A DNA stretch of 64,000 bases, from NCBI GenBank assembly GCA_024195265.1, contig JAJLRJ010000014.1, positions 18,748,959 to 18,812,958 on the forward strand. The letters are read 5' to 3'. Origin of the DNA: Dendrophyllia cribrosa. Taxonomy: Eukaryota > Cnidaria > Anthozoa > Scleractinia > Dendrophylliidae. The position numbers and the translations under genes are program-made. Under the pieces are notes generated by a model. The model worked only from the letters and a program-made list of their open reading frames with translations, did not search any database and was not told the origin of the DNA. Numbering within the stretch: position 1 is the stretch's first letter; each line of letters begins with the position of its first letter. Positions 42,591 to 54,846 of this stretch are shown one piece after another.

Positions 42591-43388
42591 CGGCTAAAAG
42601 TCTATGATTGCTTCCTTTACGAAACAGAACAAAAAAGCCGAATTAATTAAAAAGTAAGAACCTATTTCTCGGTAAATTTGGATGGAAAGAGAGGTGGGTG
42701 GGGCGGGGTCATCGTGTTCCACGGAGACAATTCTCTCCCTCTCCTCTCTAGTAAAAAGCTTCCGGGAGCAAGGAAATGCGGCTGTATTCATACAAATATA
42801 ATATAAACTGTTGGCTATTTAAAACAAGTTTTGTGAGACCAGAGTAAAATCAAAGCCCAACAGGGAAGGGCAAAAATGACAGGTGATTAATCTCGTACTC
42901 ATATCTCCCATGGCCAGTAGAAGCACGAGTGAGATCTGAGTACTGGTGCCCAGTGCTTATCGCGCATCCGGGGTCTATTCTGTTCTTCACGGATGCTATG
43001 TGATTTTGTGGTGTGGTTTATTCGTCATAATTACATAGGGATGTTCAATTTGTTCAAAGAAATGCAATTTAACGTTATTCTACTGTGAGAACGACCAGTC
43101 AGAATGGGAGCAGCACCTATTTTTGTGCGAAAAATGAGCCATTTGTGGACACGTGTCGAACGCCAAAAGCTACCGAACTCTCCAATTAAGCTTATATAAG
43201 GTAAGATAGAAGGACTAAAAATCGCTCAAATAGCGTAGAAACACTGTATAAAGATAGAACACAACACCAATAACGATTTTATTCAGCAACTTTGATTTTA
43301 TATATTGCTTAAAACGTTCAATTCGAAATTCCATACAATGTCTTATATTTTTAAATGTCATTAATATGCAAACATTACGCTTGGGTGA
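42591..43388. other. Intergenic DNA
   Basis: No gene or repeat structure recognised. Confidence 0.4.
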
Positions 43389-43948
43389 GGGTCCTGAAGG
43401 GGGGGTACCAATCCCATTTCCCAGCCAAATTTTTTTCCAAATCCCATTCCCACTAGCAGAATTCAGAAAAAATCTCAGTGTTTTTCAGACCAGCTCTTTT
43501 CTATTCACATCTGCATATCAGGTGATATTCCTCTGCCACTTCTCATTCCTGCCGCCTGCAGGTAGTCTGACATCCCGCCATGTTATTTTTAACATGGAAA
43601 TACGCATGCTCAGCATTTTTGGCTTGATTGCACCGCTGTACACAAATATCATTGACCGCAAGACAAGGGAAACATAAAATATTCTGATATTCCTATCGAA
43701 GAATTGGCGTAAGGCACTTTTAACAGTTTTCTGATGTTTGCCAAACTAAGGGAATTAGTTAGACTAGTTAAGACTAGTTAAGCACTGACTGGACATGCTT
43801 AAAGACTTGTAACTGTCCCATTCCCATTTCGACAGGGTTTTTTTTTTCCCATTCCCAGTGAGCAAATCCCAGTCCCAGTGACTCAAATCCCATTTCCCAG
43901 GGCAAAAACAGGCCAATCCCAGTTCCCATTTTACCCCTTCAGGACCAG
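43389..43948. mobile_element. MITE with GGTCCTGAAGGGG termini
   Basis: GGTCCTGAAGGGG at the left is mirrored by CCCCTTCAGGACC at the right. The flanking interior has repeated CCCATT and CCAGTGA motifs (CAATCCCATTTCCCAG on both sides). No ORF of note. Confidence 0.74.
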
Positions 43949-43979
43949 GGTGTCCTGTGATAAAGTGTGCATGGAGCGA

Positions 43980-44300
43980 TCAGAATACCCGGCCACTTAT
44001 TTGCATCCTTTAACGTTTGGTAGAACAAAAGAAACCATTCATATTCAATGACATGCAAACAAGTGGCTGGGTATTCTACAGTTTTTAGATATAACTGTTG
44101 TATGTGGTTTGAGATAAACACAGACGATCAGTCTGGTACACAATGTCTGATGTGTTGCTATTGCCAAAAATGGCAAAACAAATCGCGGCTGAACAGTAGA
44201 ATACCCAGGCACTTACTTGCATTTCATTGAATATGAATGGTTGCGGCTTTTGTTTTCATGCCTCGTTCTACAAAACATTGAGGAATACATAAATAAGTGG
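43980..44300. repeat. Nested inverted repeats
   Basis: AGAATACCCGGCCACTTATTTGCAT (as AGAATACCC and CCACTTATTTGC) is mirrored by GCAAACAAGTGGCTGGGTATTC. A third arm (AGAATACCCAGGCACTTACT) follows at about 44200 with AATATGAATGGTT mirroring AACCATTCATATT. A composite foldback. Confidence 0.66.
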
Positions 44301-44397
44301 CATGTTATCACTCCGTCTTTGTGAGAGAGCGACTAAAAGCATAATCGTAAGAGCGCTTATAATCGACATAATCATAATAATAATAATTCATCTCCAG

Positions 44398-44470
44398 GTC
44401 AATGTCAGACAGACGCGGAATGGAAGAATGTGGCAGACACTATCGACCTCTTCATGAACTGTTTCAGGAG
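44398..44470 (+). CDS. Candidate exon A of an unrecognised gene
   Basis: A CTCCAG acceptor and a GAG/GTGAGA donor bound 73 bp. The frame QCQTDAEWKNVADTIDLFMN plus CFRR joins exon B to read RRLNTGMRNHGRA. A second frame is also open (MEECGRHYRPLHELFQE), so the frame is uncertain. No family recognised. Confidence 0.35.
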
Positions 44471-44980
44471 GTGAGATTTGGAAAATCATTTATGATTAGA
44501 CGTACATGTAGGTCTTATGGGTTCATGTCTGCAACTGACAACTGAGACAACGAATAGTTTCATTTGACTTGCAGGGATAGTCGAGCGAGCAAAACATGCG
44601 AGAGCACAAAAAAGAAATTGCCTATAGCTAAGAGATGTGACTCACCTGCGACTTTCCCTGCGGAAAAAAATAGATGACAACTTGTGGGTATTCACGATTC
44701 GCTCGGGTGTTCCGCCCTTGCGACTATCCCTGGAAGAAACAAGAGAGACTAATCGTATTTTGGAAAAATTAAATGGGTAAAAATAGACCATCTCTTTCAG
44801 GTGACAGTAAATGTCAGTGTTATGAGATCAAGACAACAAATCTGCTTCGAAAGAAGTTTGGACCAGGGAGGGTGTGGGTGGAGGCGTTTGTCCCGTTTAA
44901 TTTCTAGCCTGCGATTCTTTAGTTAGATAGAAACATTACCCAGGGAATACGTATACTTACGTGATAGTTTTCTTTTATAG

Positions 44981-45047
44981 GTTAAACACAGGAATGAGAA
45001 ATCATGGCAGAGCTTCCGTCAATTTTGACATGATAATGTTGAAAGAG
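44981..45047 (+). CDS. Candidate exon B of the same gene
   Basis: TTTTATAG acceptor, GAG/GTGAGT donor, 67 bp. In phase with exon A it reads LNTGMRNHGRASVNFDMIML plus KE. The phase fit and good splice sites are the only support. Confidence 0.35.
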
Positions 45048-45110
45048 GTGAGTTGATTGATAAGTCTTAATCCATAACTTCTATAGTGGGGGATTAAAAA
45101 AAAGAATGAA

Positions 45111-45327
45111 AACTGAGTTGATAAGGTAAATTAGCCACCGGAAGAAGATCTAAAAGGTGACGTTTTGAGTGCGAGCAGGAGCCCTTCGTTATTTGCATTC
45201 CATTCTATTCCATTTGTGTCAGTGTCAGCCCTTTGTGATTCACTCTGGCAAAGGGCTTAAGCGCTCGAAACGTCAGCTTTTGAATCTTTTCAAGGTGGCC
45301 AATTTACCTTTACTTATCAACTCAGTT
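45111..45327. mobile_element. MITE in the intron between candidate exons
   Basis: AACTGAGTTGATAAGGTAAA at the left is mirrored by TTTACTTATCAACTCAGTT at the right, with GCCACC/GGTGGC inside. The interior carries AAGCGCTCGAAACGTCAGC, common in animal retroelement-derived repeats. Confidence 0.76.
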
Positions 45328-45409
45328 GATAAAAAAAATTGTGTCTACCTTTTTGATATCCAAAACGTGATGGCATTTATTGATATATTTTTGTTTTATT
45401 GCTATGCAG

Positions 45410-45427
45410 GATACAAGGAAACTATAA
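45410..45427 (+). CDS. Candidate exon C, ending in TAA
   Basis: GCTATGCAG acceptor followed by GATACAAGGAAACTATAA, giving DTRKL and a stop in phase with exons A and B. Another frame here is open longer (YKETINDRIKQRRKKDNELK), so this end is unsettled. Confidence 0.25.
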   Translation, partial: DTRKL

Positions 45428-45487
45428 ATGACAGAATCAAGCAAAGAAGAAAGAAAGACAACGAACTTAAACAAAGAAAGAGGTAGA

Positions 45488-46542
45488 GAAACTAGACATT
45501 TTACTCAGTAAGCACAGCACAAACATTATTTACCTTCTTTTATTCATTTTTTTTTATTGCCGCCAAGTTTGAACTTAATTTTCTTAGTTCAGTCGATATA
45601 CAGCGCAACACAGATAAAACAAACTTCGCCGCGCAGTTTAACGAACAAATTCCAGTATCGAATGATAAATACATGTAATAGCACAAAGAGAATGAAACCT
45701 CTAAATCGAATAACTGCATTGTTTTATCCATAAATGTCTTGTTAACAGAAAAAATAACTATATAAATATCTAGGGAACAGTTAGGCAATTTCAACTTAAA
45801 GGATTAATATTAAAGTGGAATGATCACAAATTCTCAATGTTATAACATTTGACCGTCTTACAATGTCGGCCCCTAGTGTGTCACCAGCAAGGACGGTTAA
45901 AATCGAGGCGAATTGGCAAAACATTGTTTCACAGTTTTCATCAAGAGTAAGTGGGAGCAGATAACACTCATTTGCAAGTGGAAATATTGGGCCATTTACT
46001 GCTCTCAAGTATACCTATGGCTGTAAAAGAAACGTCCAAAGAATGTGTTGTGCTTGAGAATTGCCTAGAATAAACCAAACAAATAACATTGGGTAGACAC
46101 ATGTACGCGTTGCGGACCTATTTTTCTTACTTTTCCCCAAACAATACCAAACAGAAAAGGTCAATAAGGAATTCATTTATGGACCAATTTATTCGTGAAA
46201 ATCGTACTCCGTGTTAAATTTTCAGTCAAAATTATAAGTCATTCTACCTATTTACATGTATCATGTCAATTTTCAGTGAAGACTGAATTTTATGTGCATG
46301 TTTCAAAAGGCAACTTGTCAGTATTAAAAGCTGTTAGGGCATGCAATTTAACGTGGTTTGTCAGTTTCCAGTAAAGGGTTTTAGGTTACAAAACGATTTG
46401 TAAGAGGAAATTGAACGGAAAGGGTTCTTTTTCTGTTTTCAATAAGAGATAGCTCAGTCAATATCATGGGCCATTTTGTGTGTCTTAGGAAAAATGTCTC
46501 GGCCATTTTGTCCGATATATGCCATATGAGGGAAAGACAACT
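45488..46542. other. Intergenic DNA
   Basis: AT-rich. No supported gene, RNA or repeat structure. Confidence 0.4.
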
Positions 46543-46828
46543 TAAAAAAACTTTAACATGCAAGGCTGATCAGACAGCAAATTCGATTGATTTCTTTTAA
46601 TAGTATTTGCCCAAGACAAAACTAACCTTCATCAGGGGCAACATGTATTATAAGAAAGCTAAGTGAAGATGGAAACAAACGGTTTACTACCGTTTGTTTC
46701 CATCTTCACTTAGCTTTCTTAGCCCCTGATGAAGGTTAGTTTTGTCTAACCAAAATATTGGGCAAATATTATTAAAAGAAATCGAACAAATTTGCTGTCT
46801 GATCAGCCTTGCATGTTAAAGTTTTTTT
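46543..46828. mobile_element. Foldback element, arms about 140 bp
   Basis: AAAAAAACTTTAACATGCAA at the left is mirrored by TTGCATGTTAAAGTTTTTTT at the right. The arms meet at ACCGTTTGTTTCCATCTTCA around a 5-base centre (TTACT region, about 46684). The arms differ by a short insertion. Confidence 0.85.
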
Positions 46829-47077
46829 ATTTAGTTCATTGCTGATCCTGATCTGCTCAAAGATCCAGCTGCATTTTGCTACTGTTTGTTCAAGTGGTCC
46901 TTGCATTGCTACAAACGTCATAGACAACTTACAGTAATCAAAAGGAATTTTTGGTAAAAAATGTAAGGGTATGTTTTCTGTGTTAAGTATCAATAAGGGA
47001 GATAAACTAGAAAGGGACAACCACTTTTATCTCCTTTTCACATTTCTTAATGGAATTAATGTGAATAAACAGTTATA

Positions 47078-47111
<34 letters not shown>

Positions 47112-48095
47112 TTACATGTAATTTTTGTCATCCTTTTTTATTAAATTTTGCCTGCTTAGGGTTTTCATCAGACTTAACAAGCGATGAATAGAGAGAGCCA
47201 CGTTATGACTTGTTCATTCAGTTTATCTGATATAAGTAACTTACTTGCTTCAATTTTTAGTTTTATTTTCCTGTACAACAATCCTCTACATGAGGATTAT
47301 GTACAGTTGTACAAAAAGATGTTGCCTTGAAATATTAATTACTTACATGTAGAGTTTGAACTGAAATAGTAGGTAAATTGTCGATCTGGCCTTTCAAAAT
47401 GATGTTACAGTTAAAAAGAATTTTCACAATCAAGTTCTCACTGTTAAGTGTTTGGCCATTTGACTGCATTAAGATATACAGTAACATATCAACAAGGACA
47501 TTAAAAGCGAAAGTAAAGTTTGGAAAATAAACATAGTTTTTGGCTGCTTGTCAGTTTCCAGTGAATGATGGAGTTGAGGCACACTTGTACCATTTAACAG
47601 GCAAGTCATTCGTTAGTTTTTAAACTGAGGAGTTTTACCATTTGTTTTTAGTTGGAATTTTGGCTGTTTCTTGTTTTGAACATTTGACAGTGGAAATGGA
47701 ACTTAATTTTTTCTGTTTTTAGTTTAAAGTTTGGTTGTTTGTCTATGTACACTAACCAAGGTTTTTAAGATTGCATTTACACATTCAATTATATTGCAAA
47801 GAAATAAAGGCTTGTTTTCTGTTGGTGGGTTTAATTTTGACCAATTACAATTATTGCAAGTAAATTGTAGGTAAAGACACTATTTTTCAGTATAAATGTG
47901 AGACAATTTGCTATTTTGTCATCTAAATATATGTGAAAAGAACATTCGGGTGGTGGTCATATAGAACGTCCCGAGTTACTTCACAAAGGACATAATAGAG
48001 TGACAACAACATTAGCCTGTGCGCATACGTCTCATATTTCCTTCACTTCACGACGAAGAGAAAAGGAGACATCTGTGCAGGCTACATGTATAACA
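46829..48095. other. Intergenic DNA with (TTA)n microsatellite
   Basis: A TTA/ATT run at about 47081-47113 is the only structure. The rest is AT-rich and shows no coding signal. Confidence 0.45.
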
Positions 48096-48600
48096 ATATT
48101 CTTGGTTTGCACTTCAACCGTCATATTAAATTCGGAAGCATTAAAATTGAACAGATTTCGAATCCAAACTACACCTCTGGGCCAAATTTTGAAGCACAAG
48201 AGCATTTCATTGAAGAGTTTTAGGCAAACAAGCAGAAGACATTTTGAGTACAAATGTATAGAGCAGCCATCTTGGTTTACCACTTCAGTACACCAACATG
48301 GCAGCAAAACCATCTGAGTCTTAATTTCACCAAAAATCTCATCACAAAGGATTGGATTTATATAAGCATCTATTTTAATGCTAAAACAACTTTGAACAAG
48401 TTCAATTTTGTTTATTTTCATGGTTTATCTGCAATAGATATATATAGTGTGAAGAATTGCTACACACATTTCAAACCTGAAACCTTTTGTGAATGATTGT
48501 ACCACTGATAACCACCTATCATGTTTCAAACAGCTTTGTAGGATGTTTTATTTAGATTGTTATTTTTTATGACATCATGTGCAAAGCAAAAGTATACTTG
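48096..48600. mobile_element. Copy 2 of the 35205-35797 element
   Basis: TTCTTGGTTTGCACTT, AATTCGGAAGCATTAA, TGTTTATTTTCATGGTTTAT and AACAGCTTTGTAGGATGTTT follow the same order as in the 35.2-35.8 kb copy. Its outer TIRs are less well kept. Confidence 0.72.
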
Positions 48601-51144
48601 ATATAGAACAACAACACGATAGACTTGACTTGGTATTTCGAGCATCACCAGTGCATGCAGTAACTTTGTAGCTTGACAGTGTAAAAACATTCAGGTCAAA
48701 ACAGGCATTTTTTACATTTTAAGGCATTCAAAGTAAAGTTTAAGGTTGAGAAAAGGGATTTGTTAGTTATCAGCCCAGTCCATATTTATTCTTTGTAATT
48801 TTTCGAACACCTTTGGATTTTGACGGTTATTCGTGTGGTTTGAAGATTGAGATTTTGACGCTAATATGACATACAAGGGGAGGTGGTTGCCACCCCCCTT
48901 AAGGTTTTTCTCCCATATTTTCCAGACCATTTAAGATTAGCACATGCCGTTTTCCTGTTCGTTTATCCTTGAGACACATTTTGGTAAAGTTTGGCGAGAA
49001 CCGGTTGCCATGGTAAAGAGATGATGTCATAAGTAACATGTGGTCAAGCTATTTTTGAATAAAAATGCGTGTTTTCAGTGATAAAACATATAAAATGCTA
49101 CCAAAAGCATCAAAATGTTTAATTTTATGTTATTTTGCCACTCTAGCAAACAATATTTGCAATTTCGGCATTTTCCCGAAAATTATGAAATTTTAGTAAA
49201 ATCCAAGATGGCAGCCATCTTCAAGTTGGTGGCCATTTTGGATGACGTCACGGACCTCCAGCAGTGCCACACCCTATTATGTAGAGCACATTGCAGGCTA
49301 TCTATTAGATGTAAAATATTTCCGAAATATTGCAACATTGCAAAAACCTAAGGGGCAACCCCCCGCCCACTCCCCCTTGTACCACGGTGGGGGTATAAGA
49401 TTGCGTGTACGTCCGAGGGTTAATATATTGCATTACATTTATTGTCTTTAGTTTACATTTTGGCTATCTCTATTAGAAAGCAATTCATCAGCGAAAATTT
49501 AGCAGCTGTTTTTCAATGCATAGTTAGATACTTTCGATACAAAATTAATGAAGGTTGCTAAGGTCAGCCTTGCAGTAACAATTTAGGGTAACCCATGATT
49601 GAGAATTGAAGGCTTAATTTTGTCTATCTGTTTCCGATAAGGATTTTAAGCGATTGCTTAGTGAAAATTATAAGTTGTCTGTTTGTGTGAGTTCTAATTT
49701 TTATTTACGTGTTAGTTTTGTCTGCTTACCAGTACTGAAGTTTTAAAGCACTTATTGTAAATGAAAATCAAATGTCATTTGTATGTTTTCTTTTTCACTT
49801 TAATTTCAAAAGTTTCAAGATAATAGGCCATTTCCGAGTTGTCTTTAGCCTCTCTATCAAAGCGAGGCTAGGTGCGAAACCTTTCAAATGAAAATGAGTT
49901 TTCATTCGCATGCAAATAAGTTTTATCAATTTCTCTGGCAGTGAATCCTAAATAAGGCTATTTTTCCATTACCCCGAAACATAAGAGTTTACATATTTCA
50001 AACAATTTCCACCTAAACGCAAAGGCAATGCCACTTGTTTACTCTTTAAATTGTTTCTTTTCATTTTATAACATTACTGTAATTTCAATTTCTGTTAGAT
50101 TTTTATCATTATATAATTGATCAGTTTTCAGTTATTCGTTTACAGTAAGGTGCTAGCCTCTACGGTTGCAAAAACATTTATTTTATTGAAAAAGCAGGCC
50201 AGTTTTTAATACTCAGTGGAAATCATAGATTAATCTTTCGAAAGAAGTGGATGTTCCTGAAAAGTGACACCATTATTGATATTGCCCTTTTAAAGCACTG
50301 ACATAAGCTGCTGTCCCTCCATATAATTAAAAGCATCATGGGTACTCCCAGGCCATTTTGCCACGACATTTAATATCAGTATCTATTCTGCGTCGCTCAC
50401 TACTTGAGTACATGTAGAGTGATGGCTGTTTCTTTTCACGAATGAAGGTTATTCCTCTTTTGGAGCCTTGATCAGCATGTGAGTGTAGTCTATTGCAAAT
50501 AAGACATTTGTAAATCCTATTTTTTCTTAAGGTGGCTCAACTGGATTTTTTTGGGGCGATACCCCCAAGTTTGAGCATCAACTACGACGCCATTAACAAT
50601 GCTATGGAAAAACGGTCACCATAGCTGTGTTAGATAAAGATGAAAATTTGTTAAGACCAGTTTTATATTAACATCGGAGTTGCCATAGCAACGTAATGAC
50701 GCCATGACGTTTTTACTTTCCGTCCTATTTCTTGGCACCAGGGCACCTTTGTACGTCCGAGGGTTACATGTAAGTTAGGAGGTCTTTGTGAAATGTCTTA
50801 AAAATTTAGGAGGTCCCAAGTTAAGGATAAACGTTAAGACATGTTTTACAATAGGAGGATTCGCGAATACTAGCTATCTCCTAAGTTATATCTTAGGAGG
50901 CTATTAGTACTTAGGATGCCTTCGTGACGGCCCCTGGCGGCCCTTGGCCTGTATCAAAATCTAGACGATGGAGGAATACACATGACTGACATCAACCCTA
51001 TGTTCAAAGCCAAAATGTCTGACTCCTTTACAAATGCTTCTTTATCAGTAGGGATATTGTCTTTCTTCTGAATGACACTGCACAGATCATTTTAGGTGAG
51101 GCTAGCTCAAGAGACTTACTTAATGAAAACCCACACAGAGAACC
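48601..51144. other. Intergenic DNA with repeat-type ends
   Basis: No gene. GCGTGTACGTCCGAGGGTTA (about 49402) and GTACGTCCGAGGGTTAC (about 50752) are repeat termini. 50760-50930 carries AAGTTA/TTAGGAGG motifs that resemble the terminal region of the 60129 element. Confidence 0.45.
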
Positions 51145-51254
51145 AAACCGGTCCCAAACCGGTCCCAAACCGGTCCCAAACCGGTCCCAAACCGGTCCCA
51201 AACCGGTCCCAAACCGGTCCCAAACCGGTCCCAAACCGGTCCCAAACCGGTCCC
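51145..51254 (+). repeat. Ten perfect 11-bp repeats AAACCGGTCCC
   Basis: Exactly ten head-to-tail copies without a mismatch. Since 11 is not a multiple of three, all frames read through as repetitive peptides; these are not genes. Each unit holds AAACCGGT. Confidence 0.95.
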
Positions 51255-53094
51255 AAACGATGGAGTAAAAATATTTCTTTAAGTGAAGAGTCATGGCCGG
51301 AGTAAAATTTTTATGTCACTGAGACAGGTCTGCAAGGGAGTTAGGCTAAAAGAGTTTCAATTAAAATATGTACATAGAACCGTAGTAAGTATTGGGGATT
51401 TAATTGACAGTTATAATTTCTTAATTTAATCTTAATTTCATCTTAATTTCTTAATTTCTTAATTTTGTTAATTTCATTTTCCTTAATTTCAATAAAGTTA
51501 AGGTCAGGAACACTTTCTCAGTGGATATTTAAGGCCATTTTGTCTGTTTACCATTTTTGCTGATAGATTTTCTTTGTTTTTTTATTTTATTTTATTTGTT
51601 TGTCGGTGTGAAATTAGAAGTTCACTATATTTTGTTTTAGTGTAGATCTTGTCACAAGTCACTTTTCTGTTAGGCATTTTCTTTGTTTTGTTTTGTTTTG
51701 TTTTGTTTTGTTTTGTTTTGTTTTGTTTTACCTTGACCTTGACCTTGATAATGGCTGTTTGTCAAGTTTTTGGTAAGGGGCTTAAGACTACGAATCGATT
51801 CGATTGATTTTTGGAAATTGTACGTAGTTCATTTGTCCGTTTCGGTTTTTTTTATTTGTCAGTTATCAATAATTAAGGCCATTTTCAATTCGTTTCGAGA
51901 GTTTTCAATAAGCAGGGGGTTTTAATTAAAAAAAATTCGTTTATATTTCTTTTTTCTGTTTCCTAGAGATTTTGCTTGTCAGATTGCAATGTGAAATTAG
52001 AAGGCCAGGTTAAAAAATTTAATAAAATGTAATAAAATAAAATATTAATCTTTTATTAGGAAACTTTCAATCACAATTATGTGGTTTACAGTAATGGGTT
52101 TAAAGCTATGAATAGACTACTTAGTGGAAATAGTGGTTCATTTTGTCAGTTCTAATTTTTTCTTTTTAATGTCAGCTTTTAGCAAGGTTTTGAAATTCAC
52201 TCGTAGTAAAAATCGACAAGAATAATCACAATCACAATGAAACCCATTCTTGAAAATGATGCACTGTGAGCAATTCAGTTTTTTCTTATCTGTTATCAAT
52301 AGGTGAATGTTTGTCTACAATTATTGCCTCATCAGCATATGCATGCGAGTCTGATTCTCTAATTGATTTAAAAAAAGTCAACTCTGAGTATCGAAAGGGT
52401 ATAACACAATTAGCTTTCCCTGGACATTTGAGCGCGACATACTAGATACTCTTCGTGTTGTGCTGTTTAAAAGCTCAAACTTCTACAAGAATGTATGGCT
52501 CATTGGCGCTTTTGCTACCCAACAATTTTGCAGTTGATAGCTGATATTTCGTTAAACATGACATGCAAAAGAGCTAAAAATTGCATAGATTACTAACTAA
52601 AGTCAATTTATATTAAGCATGGTGCTTCTCTACGTATAAAATGTAAACAATGACGTCAGCAAAAATTCCTCTATAAAGGTTTCAAGTTCAATCCTGAATT
52701 TTTTTTAACTGCTTAATTATACGTTGCCAGCATTGAATTTCTGCGAAGATAATCAGTTTAACTCCAAAGTTTTAAGGCTGCGAGCTGGCACTAAATCAGT
52801 TTAGTTTCGAGTTTTCACTTTTCGTAAATAGTAAACAAGATTTCTCAGTGTAAATATTAGGCCGTTGCTTGGTTTGCAATAAGTATTGTCATGTTGATTG
52901 GGGGTCATTTCGTTTCTGTCTCATGTTGGCTTGACGGTTATCAGCTTTCTCTGTTAGGGATTTTGGTTATTAACGATCAGCAATAGTTTTCATTGACTTT
53001 CTGCCGATAAATGTTCTGCATTTTGCGTTCAAGCACGTTTGTTATATCTGTGTTGCACTGTATTAGTACTTCAGGCGTGGGTAAACATGAATTT
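51255..53094. other. Intergenic DNA with (TTTTG)n
   Basis: A TTTTG run at about 51683-51730 is followed by CCTTGA repeats. T-rich otherwise. No gene. Confidence 0.45.
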
Positions 53095-53370
53095 GAAGAG
53101 CTTTAAAGAATAGAAAGAAAATGATTTTTGGAACACCAACAGACAGTTGATACCCACGCAAGAGTACCCCAAGTTGCTAGTGGACCAGTTTGGTGTCCGC
53201 CTATTAATTATTAACTACAAATTTTATTTTTAAAACTTCACTAAATCTTCAATATTTCTTAATTTTACAAATCCTTTGAGAAAAACTATTTCCTCCCAAA
53301 AATTTACAAAACACCCCATAACATAGATTCATGAGATATTTCCATTAAAGCCATGTCAAGTGGCGTTCAT
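53095..53370 (+). repeat. Dispersed repeat, copy 2 of a pair
   Basis: Same order of motifs as 32230-32600, including GTTGCTAGTGGAC, TATTAATTATTAACTACAAA and GCCATGTCAAGTGGCG. Slightly shorter than its partner. Confidence 0.8.
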
Positions 53371-53726
53371 GTCTACCCCCGCCTTAAAGGCAATTAGCAC
53401 GGTGCAAAGTTTGCTTACAACATACATTTTTATGCTGCATTTACAAAGCAAAGTGCCGAAATCGTAGGTATTTCTGATCGATTTACGATTGTTTGAAAGT
53501 ATAAAAATCAATGTTTCCAAAACCACGAAAGCTTTTCGTGTTGTTTGAAGCAGTCAAAAGCAATTTCAGTGTACCGTGAACTTGTCATGGACAAACACTC
53601 AATTTATAGCTCAGAAAACAACTAGACCTGTTTGCTTTTGGAAACTTTAACTATTTAGTAAAATTCTTTCAGTCAGTAATATTTAAGTGCTTATTAAAAA
53701 GTTTATTTTGCATGTGTAATGTTTTT
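53371..53726. other. Intergenic DNA
   Basis: AT-rich, nothing recognised. Confidence 0.4.
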
Positions 53727-54184
53727 CCATGGTAAACGCTGTTCAAATTTCTAAAATTTTCCCGCCAAAAGACTTAGAAAAAATACGGGCGCCCAAAATA
53801 CGCATGCGCCGTTTTTTTTAAAAATTTGCAAAGCTACTTTTCAATATTCAGTGATGTACTGTATTTTATTAATATTTAATAAATAATTAGAAGTCAACAA
53901 CAATAAAAGAGTTATTTCAGTTTTATTGTATTCTTTATTCTCTCTTATTTATATTGTCAATAAGTTAAGTAATGTATATATAAATAATTAGAAGTCAACA
54001 ACAATAAAAAACTTCTTTCAGTTTTATTGTATTCTTTATTCTATTTTTCTTATTCAATAACTTAATTAATTAAGTAAAAATCGTTTAACTAATTAAAAGG
54101 TGTGACAAAATTTTTCTTCCTATATATACTAAGTCTTTTGGCGGGAAAATTGGGAAAAATTTGCACAGCGTTTCCCCTGGTAAC
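53727..54184. mobile_element. MITE with internal tandem duplication
   Basis: CCATGGTAAACGCTGTTCAA and TTTTCCCGCCAAAAGACTTA at the left are mirrored by TAAGTCTTTTGGCGGGAAAA and GCACAGCGTTTCCC at the right. AATAATTAGAAGTCAACAAC with TTTTATTGTATTCTTTATTC occurs twice inside, about 105 bp apart. Confidence 0.78.
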
Positions 54185-54272
54185 AATTTTGGCAAAAACT
54201 TAAACGGGGCAACCCGAAAAAAATTCAAGGAATGCAACTTTAAATTTAAACCCGCCAAAATAGTATACAGCA

Positions 54273-54570
54273 CCTCGTGAAAAAGCTTTGTAACGAACCT
54301 TACGATTTAACGATGGTTTTCACAAACGGCACAAATATAAGAAAGAGAACATACTTGTTCTTCTTATGTTGTCGTCATTAGGAATTAAGACGAAATAAAC
54401 ATAATCGCAAGAAAAATGACCAAGTTCTTTTCCTTGTGCCTATGCTTATGCCGTTTAATTCCTACGAAGGCAGCATAAGAAGAACAAGTGTGTTCATTCT
54501 TCATATGTTTGTACTAATATTTCTGTCGCCAGTGAAAACCACCCTTAAATCTTCAAAATTCGTGCACGAG
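54273..54570. mobile_element. MITE with about 105-bp TIRs
   Basis: CTCGTGAAAAAGCTTTG and GATGGTTTTCACAAACG are mirrored by GTGAAAACCACCCTTAAAT and CGTGCACGAG. The inner arms are ACTTGTTCTTCTTATG and CATAAGAAGAACAAGT. It lies about 90 bp beyond the previous MITE. Confidence 0.78.
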
Positions 54571-54846
54571 ATAGTGTATACATGAAGGATATTAAAAGAA
54601 ACATGGCAACCTATTAAAAGAATTCGTGAAATTGTTTGTATACTAGATGAAACGTTTTGGATAACGAAAATCAAAGCTAAAGTTTTCTTATTGTATTTTT
54701 AATAATTTTTGCTTCTGAATTCATTCGATACTGGACATTTTTCGATTTTTCATAGCTTGCCATATTGCTTTTAATAACAAGACCTTTAGCTGTTGGCCAG
54801 TTTCCTTTGTAGCACAGAAAAATGACAGAAAGTACTTCGTTTTACT
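54571..54846. other. Intergenic DNA
   Basis: No feature recognised. Confidence 0.4.

Noticed and set aside
45245..45275. Hammerhead ribozyme at CGCTCGAAACGTCAGC
   Set aside because: The CUGAnGA core is missing (the matching position reads CTGGCAA) and there is no room for stem III.
51028..51305. ORFs with repeated GPVWDRFGTGL or QTGPKPVPNRS peptides
   Set aside because: They are direct translations of ten 11-bp repeats, not genes.
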